DNA from: Chitinivibrionia bacterium
GTDB lineage: Bacteria; Krumholzibacteriota; Krumholzibacteriia; WVZY01
Reading direction: 5' to 3'
NCBI GenBank assembly: GCA_016208665.1
Contig: JACQXT010000052.1
Location: 1-6,635, forward strand
Length of the DNA: 6,635 bases
A program made the translations under genes and the position numbers. Positions 1 through 5,772 of this stretch are shown here, in pieces (within the stretch, counting starts at the first letter, position 1; each line of letters begins with the position of its first letter). The notes under the pieces were generated by a model. That model was not told the DNA's origin and did not search any database. It saw nothing but the letters and a program-made list of their open reading frames with translations.

Positions 1-464
1 TCTATCGTTCTGGCGACCTCGTATCCGTTTTTCGATACCGTCACCAGCTTCGTCGTCATGAGAGCGCTCAACCTGTTGAGGAATACCTTCCTCGGTTTAT
101 CCGGCCAATCCCGTCCGTGCTTGGTGTGGATCGTCGTTCTCACGCCTGCGAGCTTGGCGCCGGCCGCACCGTAGAAATGCGCAGCCGCGTTGTGCGTGTG
201 CAAGACGTCGGCATGTTCCCGCCTGAGCCACGCGCCGATGCGCGGAATCACGCCGGGTCTGATACCCGGAAGCTTGCCGAACGCGGTGACCGGAATCCCG
301 AGCTTCTCCACGTCGCCGGCGAGCGTGCCGCGTCTTTCCAGGCACCCGACGGCGACATCGAACGCGCTCCGGTCGATGGCGGAAAGGTAACCGACGACGA
401 GCCGCTCCAGGCCGCCGACATCGAAGCTCAACACCAGTTGGGCGACTTTGATCTTTCGTGCCAT
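1..464 (-). CDS. Glycosyltransferase family 4, N-terminal part (cut by window edge)
   Basis: Only the first 154 residues are present; the gene continues past the left edge. My reading of the minus strand gives an N-terminus MARKIKVAQLVLSF followed by the glycine-rich GGLERLV loop (residues 17-23), HTHN (89-92), HTKHGRDW (113-120) and VTVSKN (141-146). This is the pattern of the N-terminal Rossmann domain of GT-B, family-4 transferases, and resembles the sugar transferases found in exopolysaccharide clusters. The family moves a sugar from a nucleotide-sugar donor to a lipid-linked or saccharide acceptor at the cytoplasmic face of the membrane. The donor-binding C-terminal domain, with its EX7E region, lies outside the window, so donor and acceptor cannot be inferred. 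The ATG at 464-462 is chosen because an in-frame TAG lies 15 bases upstream (482-480) with no better start between. It is divergent from the deacetylase gene. Family assignment is strong; the specific sugar is unknown. Confidence 0.85.
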   Translation of the reverse strand, partial: MARKIKVAQLVLSFDVGGLERLVVGYLSAIDRSAFDVAVGCLERRGTLAGDVEKLGIPVTAFGKLPGIRPGVIPRIGAWLRREHADVLHTHNAAAHFYGAAGAKLAGVRTTIHTKHGRDWPDKPRKVFLNRLSALMTTKLVTVSKNGYEVARTI

Positions 465-479
465 GATCCGTTTCCGCAG

Positions 480-614
480 CTAACGATAGACATGCCGGAG
501 CATATGGTATACAGTTTCGGAGTCTTGTGCGCAGGCGCGCGCGCGCCGGTACGCCTTCCGGCGAACCGCATCGAAATCGGCGCTCGAACGCCGTCCGGTC
601 GAATGGTAGCGCCG
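480..614 (-). pseudogene. Possible remnant C-terminal tail of a minus-strand gene
   Basis: In the gap between the divergent glycosyltransferase and deacetylase genes, one minus-strand frame reads as about 44 residues ending ETVYHMLRHVYR and a TAG at 482-480. That stop is only 15 bases before the glycosyltransferase ATG, which is normal operon spacing. The tail is rich in Arg, Ala and Tyr and resembles the last helix of many glycosyltransferases, but this is only an impression. The frame stays open further upstream, where it runs antisense to the deacetylase gene, so any real gene must have been truncated near 615-660. It may equally be chance in GC-rich DNA. Low confidence. Confidence 0.2.
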
Positions 615-632
615 AATCGCAGGCAATACTAT
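604..632 (+). promoter_or_regulatory. Candidate sigma70-type promoter for the deacetylase/GT2 pair
   Basis: A TACTAT box (627-632) lies about 35 bases before the deacetylase ATG in the most AT-rich stretch of the gap. Seventeen bases upstream is TGGTAG (604-609), a poor -35 match. The -10 box is reasonable and the position is right, but the -35 is weak, so this is a guess. The gap shows no clear operator repeat, and no convincing promoter was found for the divergent glycosyltransferase. Confidence 0.25.
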
Positions 633-666
633 AGAAAAAAGCCGTCCGTCTCCGGGCGGGTGTTCC

Positions 667-1452
667 ATGAACAAGCTGCCGATTCTCATGTACCACCGCA
701 TCGAGTCGAACGAGTGTCCCGTGCTCGACCGGGAGGAGGCGCGCTACGCCGTCGCCCTCGAGGAATTTTCCTGGCAGCTCGAGTTCATCGACCGATCCGG
801 CCTGCGGTGCCGCACGGTGAGCGAGGCGGCCGAAGAGCTCCGCGCAGGCAGGATTCCGCAGGGAAGCATCGTTCTCACGTTCGACGACGGCAACAGGAGC
901 GATTTCGTACATGCCCTGCCGCTTCTCGCGGCGCGGGGATTTCGCGCGACGTTCTTCATCACGGCTGATTCCATAGGCAAACCGGACGGCCTGGACGGCG
1001 CGATGATCAGGGCGCTCGCCGGCGCAGGTATGGAGATCGGTTCCCACGGCATGACGCACCGCTTCCTGACCGAACTCCCGGAGCAGGAACAGCGGGTGGA
1101 AATCGAAACATCGCAGCGGGAGTTGAGCGGCGCCGCCGGCGGCAGGATCCGCGCGTTCTCCCCGCCCGGAGGCAGGATTGACGGGCGATCGGCTGCGATC
1201 GTGCGTGCGGCCTCCTACGAATCGATGTGCTCTTCGAGGTTCGGATTCAACGGCGCCGGATCGGATCCGTTCATGCTCAAGCGGTTTCCCGTCACATCGG
1301 GCGCCGCCCGGGCTGCGTTCGCGGCGATCGTTCGCGGCGACCGGCTGCGGCTCGCCCCGCTCTATGCGCGGGCCTGCGCCGTCCGGTGCGCTCGGGGCGT
1401 GCTCGGCGAACGCATCTACCGGCGAACCCGGTCCAAGATTCTCGGGGATTGA
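667..1452 (+). CDS. Polysaccharide deacetylase, NodB domain (carbohydrate esterase 4-like)
   Basis: The 261-residue protein removes acetyl groups, probably from N-acetylhexosamines of a polysaccharide or of a lipid-linked sugar, by metal-dependent hydrolysis. The first strand reads PILMYHRI (5-12). NodB motif 1 is TFDDG (71-75) with the expected base and metal Asp residues at 73-74. Motif 2 is SHGMTH (126-131), giving metal-ligand His127 and His131. Motif 3 is the Pro-rich SPPGG (165-169). All catalytic motifs appear intact. There is no signal peptide or membrane segment at the N-terminus, so the enzyme is probably cytoplasmic, unlike secreted PgaB- or IcaB-type deacetylases. The last 35 residues are Arg-rich. 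The ATG follows a weak GGGCGGG ribosome site. The next gene, a family-2 glycosyltransferase, starts 3 bases after the stop, so the two are almost certainly co-transcribed and act on the same glycan. Family call is secure; substrate is unknown. Confidence 0.9.
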   Translation: MNKLPILMYHRIESNECPVLDREEARYAVALEEFSWQLEFIDRSGLRCRTVSEAAEELRAGRIPQGSIVLTFDDGNRSDFVHALPLLAARGFRATFFITADSIGKPDGLDGAMIRALAGAGMEIGSHGMTHRFLTELPEQEQRVEIETSQRELSGAAGGRIRAFSPPGGRIDGRSAAIVRAASYESMCSSRFGFNGAGSDPFMLKRFPVTSGAARAAFAAIVRGDRLRLAPLYARACAVRCARGVLGERIYRRTRSKILGD

Positions 1453-1455
1453 TCC

Positions 1456-2583
1456 GTGAAAGTCCTCTTCTTCATAAGCATTTCGGCGATCGTCTACACG
1501 TACCTCGGCTATCCGCTCATTATATATATATGGGGCTCGATCGCGCGCCGCACGGTGCGCAAGAAGTACGCGCCCGTCCCTCTGTCCGTCGTTCTCGCCG
1601 TCAGGAACGAAGAAGGGAAAATACGGGACCGCCTGGCCAACCTTCTCGATCAGGAATACCCGGCTGACCTCGTGGAGATCATCGTCGTATCCGACGGTTC
1701 GACCGATCGCACGCGGGAGATCGCTTCGGAGCACCCCGATACACGGATACGGGCGATCGATACGGGCTCGCCGGCGGGCAAGGCCGCCGCGATCAACGCC
1801 GGTGTTGCGGCGGCATCGCACGGGATCGTCGTGTTTGCCGATGCGCGGCAGGTCTTTTCCCGAAACGTCTTCGCGGAACTCGCCTCGCTCTTCCACGATC
1901 CGGAAGTGGGGGCGGCGAGCGGCGAGCTGGTCTTTTCTTCGAAGAGCGGCGGCGGCGAACGCGAAGGGGTCGGTCTGTACTGGCGCTACGAAAAGATGAT
2001 ACGGAGGAAGGAGAGCGACGTCGATTCCGTCGTCGGCGCGAGCGGATCGATCTATGCGATTCGCAGGGAGCTGTTCGCTCCTCTGCCGCCGGGCACGATC
2101 CTGGATGATTTTCTCCTGCCGATGCGGATCGTCCTCGCAGGACGCCGGGTTGTCTTCACCAGGGACGCCCGGGCGTACGACCGGCTCTCCGAAACGTCGT
2201 CGCAAGAATTCTCGCGAAAAGTCAGGACGCTCGCGGGGAACTTCCAGGCGATCCGTTTCGAGAAGGCGCTCCTCAATCCGCTGAAAAACAGGATCTTTTT
2301 CCAGATGGCGTCCCACAAGCTGGCGAGGCTCGCCGCGCCCTATTTCTGCCTTGCCGCGCTCGCGAGCAACGCGATGCTCTCCGGCGCGCCGTATCGCATT
2401 CTGCTCGCGGCGCAGCTCCTGTTCTATGCTTCCGTACTCCTGAAATTCACGGGGCTCCGCCGCACGCCCGCTTGGGGGATGATCGGGATTGCCTGGACGT
2501 TCGTTCTATTGAACGCGGCTGCCGTTGCGGGCATGTGGGTATTCGCGACCGGCAGGGAGGGCGGGGTCTGGAAGAAGGATTGA
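1456..2583 (+). CDS. Membrane glycosyltransferase family 2 (cellulose-synthase-like superfamily)
   Basis: This 375-residue inner-membrane GT-A enzyme is inferred to polymerise or extend a glycan from a nucleotide sugar. Order of parts: an N-terminal membrane segment (about 4-27); donor-binding SVVLAVRNEE (44-53) and VVSDGSTDRT (77-86); the DxD-like FADARQVF (127-134); YWRYEKMIRRKES (175-187); the acceptor/base region ILDDFLLPMR (215-224); then RKVRTLAGNFQ (254-264); and three C-terminal membrane segments (about 288-310, 313-333, 340-363). RTLAGN occupies the place where processive synthases such as BcsA carry Q(Q/R)xRW. From memory, this variant is typical of a large CESA-like subgroup (cd06439), so I do not regard it as a defect. 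The start is GTG at 1456, 3 bases after the deacetylase stop, behind a GGGGA ribosome-site match; it is the only start that retains the whole first membrane segment. Whether it is processive and which sugar it uses are not visible. Confidence 0.9.
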   Translation: MKVLFFISISAIVYTYLGYPLIIYIWGSIARRTVRKKYAPVPLSVVLAVRNEEGKIRDRLANLLDQEYPADLVEIIVVSDGSTDRTREIASEHPDTRIRAIDTGSPAGKAAAINAGVAAASHGIVVFADARQVFSRNVFAELASLFHDPEVGAASGELVFSSKSGGGEREGVGLYWRYEKMIRRKESDVDSVVGASGSIYAIRRELFAPLPPGTILDDFLLPMRIVLAGRRVVFTRDARAYDRLSETSSQEFSRKVRTLAGNFQAIRFEKALLNPLKNRIFFQMASHKLARLAAPYFCLAALASNAMLSGAPYRILLAAQLLFYASVLLKFTGLRRTPAWGMIGIAWTFVLLNAAAVAGMWVFATGREGGVWKKD

Positions 2584-2591
2584 TCGCCGCC

Positions 2592-2716
2592 CGGTTCGCA
2601 GGAAGGTAAACCGTTGACGAAGCGTTCGCGCGGAGCGAGCGAAGATCACCCGCCGCAGGCGGGAAGCTTCGCGAAGCGGGCGCGGATGAGGAAACGGTTT
2701 ACCTTCCTGCGAACCG
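2592..2716. repeat. 125-bp palindromic element with perfect 24-bp terminal inverted repeats
   Basis: Bases 2592-2615 are exactly the reverse complement of 2693-2716, 24 of 24 pairs, separated by 77 bases. Pairing stops at once on both sides (C2591/A2717 outside, G2616/A2692 inside), so the arms have sharp ends. The interior is itself rich in short inverted repeats. The element almost fills the 146-bp gap between the stops of two convergent genes, starting 8 bases after one and ending 13 bases before the other. It has no room for a protein gene. It could be a non-autonomous mobile repeat (MITE-like or a REPIN-type pair), a transcript-stabilising or convergent-transcription barrier, or both. 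No flanking direct repeat is evident, and no second copy is seen in this window. The structure is certain; its nature is inference. Confidence 0.9.
2639..2672. repeat. Nested internal hairpins of the inverted-repeat element
   Basis: GCGAAG (2639-2644) can pair with CTTCGC (2667-2672), enclosing a second hairpin with stem CCCGCC (2649-2654), loop GCA and stem GGCGGG (2658-2663). The same region also holds the perfect 12-base palindrome GCTTCGCGAAGC (2666-2677), which would compete with the outer pairing. A further imperfect stem is possible at 2623-2641 (CGTTCGC with GCGAGCG, one G-T pair). Together with the 24-bp outer arms, a transcript of either strand would fold into a long branched stem. 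No T-run follows on either strand, so a classical intrinsic terminator is not supported. Confidence 0.7.
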
Positions 2717-2729
2717 AACGACGCCTGCG

Positions 2730-4253
2730 CTATTTCTTCAACAGCTTCCGGGCGCGCTTGTCGCGGGCGAGCGTCTCGAGGAAACGCAGCGCGCAGTCGA
2801 CGCCGAAGCCGGTTCCGCCCTTGGGAAGATAGGATCCGCCGGAGCCGTCGCTCCAGTACGGCCCGGCGATGTCGACGTGCACCCACGGGACGCCGCCCGC
2901 GAAGGCTTCGAGCAGCGCCGCGGCCGTCATCGTCGAGCCGTCGCGTCCCGAGTAATTCTTGTAATCCGCGATATCTCCTTTGATTCTCTCGGAGAACTCT
3001 TCGCCCAGCGGAAGCTGCCAGAGCGGTTCTCCCGCTGTGCGGCCGGCTTCGATGATGAGCTCGACGAAACGCCGGTCGTTGCCCATGACGCCCGCGATGC
3101 GTTTGCCGAGCGCAATAACGCATGCTCCGGTGAGGGTGGCGAAGTCGACGATGAGGGAGGGGTCGAAGGTGCGTGCGAAGGAGAGCGCGTCCGCGAGAAT
3201 GAGTCTCCCCTCAGCGTCGGTGGAAAGTATTTCGATCGTCTTGCCGGAGTGGGTCGTGACGATATCGCCGGGCTTGAGCGCCGTATGCCCGGGCATGTTC
3301 TCCACGCAGGGGACGAGTCCGACGATCCGCAAGGGGATGCGCAGGCGCGCCGCCGCTGCGATGGTATTGATGACCACGGCGCCGCCCGCCATGTCGCCTT
3401 TCATCTCTTCCATGTGCTCCCACGGTTTGATCGATATGCCGCCGGAATCGAAGGTGACTCCCTTGCCGATCAGACAGACGAGAGGCAGCCGCTGCTTCGA
3501 GCGGTTGTACTGCACGATGATGAATCTCGGCTCCTGGGCGCTCCCCTTGGAGACGTCGATAACGGCGCCCATCTTCAACTTCTTGATCTCCGCGCCCCGG
3601 AGAACCCGGCAGTGTATGCTGCGCTCTTCGGCCAGGGCCGCGGCCGCGCGCCCCATTTCCGCCGGCGTCATTTCATTGCCGGGCATATTCACCATGTCGC
3701 GGACGCGCGCGACGCAGCCGGCGACGGTGCGGGCCTTTTCGACTGCGTGCAACAGAGACTTTTCCGGCCACGGCGACAGAATGGCGAGGCTTTGGACGGA
3801 TGCGCTTGTTTCTTTGGATGCTTTCTGCTCGAAGGTGTAGAGGGCGAGCATGCACCCTTTCACTATGGCATACACGAATTCCGCCGGAGACATCTTTGCC
3901 GGCGCTTCAGAGACGAGCAGGTGGCACCGCTTGAAGCGCCGCTTCTTGACGAGCTGCGCGGCGTTGCCCGCAGCCCGCATGATGCCGTGCGGGTTCTGCG
4001 CCGATCTATCTCCGAGCCCGAGCAGCACGAGGTGCTTCGGCGCGCCCTCGATCTGCAGCGCGATGAGGAGCGTTTCCCCGCTGTCGGGGGTGAATCTCGA
4101 CTCCGAGAGGCAATTGCTGATCGCCGACGCGCAGGTTTGGTCGAGCCGCAGGAGGGATCCCCGCAGCCGCCCGGCGGATTTGAAAAGCGGCACGATGACG
4201 ACGTCTTCCGAGCCGGTGACGTCGCTTGCCGCCAGTGTGATGGTTTCTATCAT
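2730..4253 (-). CDS. pepA: Leucyl aminopeptidase (M17 family cytosol aminopeptidase)
   Basis: This 507-residue cytoplasmic enzyme uses two metal ions to remove N-terminal residues, especially Leu, from peptides during protein turnover. Length matches E. coli PepA (503). The C-terminal catalytic domain is intact: GKGVTFDSGG (263-272), MKGDMAGG (284-291) and STDAEGRL (344-351). The residues Lys264, Asp269, Lys276, Asp287, Asp346, Glu348 and Arg350 each sit exactly 6 positions before their E. coli counterparts (recalled numbering Lys270 to Arg356), so the active site and metal ligands look complete. The family signature NTDAEGRL has Ser for Asn here, a mild change. The N-terminal about 160 residues form the poorly conserved macro-like domain. 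The ATG at 4253-4251 is preferred because a good AGGGAGA ribosome site precedes it; the frame stays open upstream but runs into the ferredoxin gene. It is the last gene of the minus-strand set, 65 bases after the ferredoxin stop, and ends in a Lys/Arg-rich tail. Confidence 0.96.
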   Translation of the reverse strand: MIETITLAASDVTGSEDVVIVPLFKSAGRLRGSLLRLDQTCASAISNCLSESRFTPDSGETLLIALQIEGAPKHLVLLGLGDRSAQNPHGIMRAAGNAAQLVKKRRFKRCHLLVSEAPAKMSPAEFVYAIVKGCMLALYTFEQKASKETSASVQSLAILSPWPEKSLLHAVEKARTVAGCVARVRDMVNMPGNEMTPAEMGRAAAALAEERSIHCRVLRGAEIKKLKMGAVIDVSKGSAQEPRFIIVQYNRSKQRLPLVCLIGKGVTFDSGGISIKPWEHMEEMKGDMAGGAVVINTIAAAARLRIPLRIVGLVPCVENMPGHTALKPGDIVTTHSGKTIEILSTDAEGRLILADALSFARTFDPSLIVDFATLTGACVIALGKRIAGVMGNDRRFVELIIEAGRTAGEPLWQLPLGEEFSERIKGDIADYKNYSGRDGSTMTAAALLEAFAGGVPWVHVDIAGPYWSDGSGGSYLPKGGTGFGVDCALRFLETLARDKRARKLLKK

Positions 4254-4257
4254 GGCG

Positions 4258-4264
4258 TCTCCCT
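4258..4264 (-). promoter_or_regulatory. Ribosome binding site fixing the pepA start
   Basis: AGGGAGA on the minus strand ends 4 bases before the ATG at 4253-4251. It is the best Shine-Dalgarno match in the minus-strand gene set. It supports this start over upstream in-frame starts, which would overlap the ferredoxin gene and add a low-complexity Arg-rich extension. Confidence 0.6.
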
Positions 4265-4318
4265 GCGCCGTACGGACTGCCGGGATCGGATCGGTTCCGT
4301 TCTTCCGGAGACGGCGGT

Positions 4319-4576
4319 TCAGCGGTCGGATGGACGGTTTCGTTCGGGTGCGTTCTTCGAATGCGTCTCGGGGACGAGCGCAATGGCGCCGACGGGACAC
4401 GTCGGAACACACAACAGGCAATTATCGCACAGCGCTTCGTCGATCTCAAGGTCTAAAGCGCGCAACTGCAGCGCCCCGGAATGGCACACAGGAGGGCACG
4501 CGGCGCAGCTCAGGCAATCGGCGCGGCTGATTCGTATTCTGCACGGCTCTACCAGAGGAGTTTCCTCGCTTTCCAC
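4319..4576 (-). CDS. Small 2[4Fe-4S] ferredoxin
   Basis: The 85-residue protein carries two cluster motifs: CLSCAACPPVC (Cys 21, 24, 27, 31) and CDNCLLCVPTCP (Cys 50, 53, 56, 60). This is the bacterial-type two-cluster ferredoxin arrangement, for low-potential electron transfer in the cytoplasm. The second motif has the usual trailing Pro; the first has His (32) in that place. The charged tail after residue 70 is unlikely to bind a cluster. The start is uncertain. I use GTG at 4576-4574, which overlaps the end of the upstream oxidoreductase gene by 28 bases but has no good ribosome site; a CTG at 4555-4553 has a GAGGA seven bases before it. Either way translation is probably coupled to the oxidoreductase, whose direct electron donor this protein is likely to be. 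A longer frame upstream is rejected as antiparallel noise inside the oxidoreductase gene. Family certain, partner inferred. Confidence 0.88.
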   Translation of the reverse strand: MESEETPLVEPCRIRISRADCLSCAACPPVCHSGALQLRALDLEIDEALCDNCLLCVPTCPVGAIALVPETHSKNAPERNRPSDR

Positions 4577-5751
4577 AGGAGCGCCGGGGTGGATTGAAAG
4601 GCCCGCTTGAACAATTCCGGATACTCGGCGTGCGGCGCCAGGCGATCGGGATGCAGCGTGTCGAGGACGGAGAGGATGACATCCATGTCGGCGTCGTCGA
4701 GCGTCATGAAAAACGCGCGAAGCGCCGCGTACTTCGCAATAGCCCTTCCGTTTCTCTTCTTCCATTGTTCGTCGTAGCGTTTCAGGGCCGCGTGGGAAAA
4801 GTCTCCCGTCTCGAAACAGCGTTCGAGCACGGCCGAAGCTTCCGACGCGCCTTCGAGGGCGTTCATGATCCCGCCTCCCGAGAAGGGATTGTTCTGGCCG
4901 GCGGCTTCGCCCACCAGCAGAATCCCGTTTCCCGCCATCGTTTTGAGGGGTTTGATGCCTGAAGTTCCGCCTGCGATCGCGGCGGCGATGCGGGCGCCGG
5001 GATACCGCTCGGCGACGAAACGGTCGAGGTACTCCTTAGCGGTTGCGCCGCCCGCCATGCCGGGATGAATGCCGAGCCCGACATTGGCGTATCCTCCCCC
5101 TTTCGGAAAGACCCAGGCGTACCCGCCGGGCGCGACCCTCGTGCCGGGGAAGAGCTCGATGACGCTTGTGGAAAACGAGGCCCGCTGCATCAGGTACTGA
5201 AAGCAGGTGTGGATGTCTTTATGTTTGAGATGGCGGCGCAATCCGGCGAGCCTGCCCGTCGTCGATTCAATGCCTTCCGCGCCGACGGTGATGCTCGAGC
5301 GAATGGCGTAGGTTGCCTTGCTGCGGTGATCGAGCACCGAGACCCCGGCGACAAACTCCCCCTCGGTTCGGAGTCCGATCACTTCCGCATGCGTCCGGAT
5401 GTCGGCTCCGAATGATGCGGCGCGATCGGCAAGGGTCTGGTCGAAGACGTCCCGCTTGAGCACCACGGCGAGGCCCGGAATCTTCCGTTCCAGAACGGTC
5501 CCGCCGGGACTTTCCACTCGCACGCCGTCGATATCCGCGGCTATCCAGTGTTCGTCTATCGGGAGAAAAGAGGCGAGTTCCTCGCGGCTGCCCGCCGCTT
5601 CGGCGCACCGAATGGGAATGCCGATCCGGGGCCGCTTCTCGAGAACGATGGTCTTCAACCCGGCTTCGGACAGGCGGCAGGCGAGCATGCCGCCCGCGAT
5701 TCCGCATCCGGCTATGACGACGTCCGCTCTTTCGGGTTCGAAGGCTGCCAT
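4549..5751 (-). CDS. Geranylgeranyl reductase family FAD oxidoreductase
   Basis: This 400-residue flavoprotein is of the kind that saturates double bonds of isoprenoid chains (archaeal membrane lipid, chlorophyll side chain, menaquinone tail). Seen: a Rossmann GCGIAG (15-20) with acidic Glu38 after the second strand; the family's PIRCAE segment (46-51); Arg100-Asp101 in the KRDVFD region; GAEG (157-160); YAWVFPKGGGYANVGLG (211-227), the hallmark of this family; and GEAAGQNNPFSGGGI (281-295), the second FAD motif. The length is typical. Both FAD-contacting positions usually written GADG and GDAAG have Glu instead of Asp. The ATG at 5751-5749 lies 21 bases after the stop of the upstream gene, without a clear ribosome site, and the gene overlaps the ferredoxin start. 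The coupled ferredoxin favours ferredoxin-dependent reduction. A FixC-like quinone oxidoreductase is the main alternative, less likely given the YAWVFPK and RCAE motifs. The isoprenoid substrate is unknown. Confidence 0.88.
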   Translation of the reverse strand: MAAFEPERADVVIAGCGIAGGMLACRLSEAGLKTIVLEKRPRIGIPIRCAEAAGSREELASFLPIDEHWIAADIDGVRVESPGGTVLERKIPGLAVVLKRDVFDQTLADRAASFGADIRTHAEVIGLRTEGEFVAGVSVLDHRSKATYAIRSSITVGAEGIESTTGRLAGLRRHLKHKDIHTCFQYLMQRASFSTSVIELFPGTRVAPGGYAWVFPKGGGYANVGLGIHPGMAGGATAKEYLDRFVAERYPGARIAAAIAGGTSGIKPLKTMAGNGILLVGEAAGQNNPFSGGGIMNALEGASEASAVLERCFETGDFSHAALKRYDEQWKKRNGRAIAKYAALRAFFMTLDDADMDVILSVLDTLHPDRLAPHAEYPELFKRAFQSTPALLWKARKLLW

Positions 5752-5772
5752 GAACGTGGCCGGCTCACAACG

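Noticed and set aside
374..392. GGAAAGGTAACCG as a second copy of the inverted-repeat arm
   Set aside because: The likeness covers only about ten bases with mismatches and lies inside glycosyltransferase coding sequence; chance is enough.
97..2316. A 739-codon open frame on the minus strand opposite the deacetylase and GT2 genes
   Set aside because: It is antisense to two genes with full sets of family motifs. Its product is Arg/Pro/Ala-rich with no recognisable domain, as expected from GC-rich codon use leaving few stops on the other strand.
2592..2730. The inverted repeat as a bidirectional intrinsic terminator
   Set aside because: No T-run follows the outer arm or the inner hairpins on either strand, and the outer stem has a 77-base loop. 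It may hinder transcription, but the classical signature is missing.
2614..2832. A small plus-strand open frame through the inverted-repeat element
   Set aside because: It is a translation of the repeat and of the antisense of pepA, with no ribosome site and no family features.
4254..4421. A longer N-terminus for the aminopeptidase, starting at 4421
   Set aside because: The extra 56 residues are Arg-rich, overlap the ferredoxin gene, and are not needed: a good ribosome site and the normal family length support the ATG at 4253.
2877..4610. A 577-codon open frame on the plus strand opposite pepA and the ferredoxin
   Set aside because: It lies antisense to an intact PepA with all catalytic residues in register with E. 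coli. Its product is low-complexity and charged, with no domain seen.
4577..4765. A longer ferredoxin starting at 4765
   Set aside because: The added residues are out-of-frame translation of the reductase C-terminus, rich in Arg and His, with no cluster motif.
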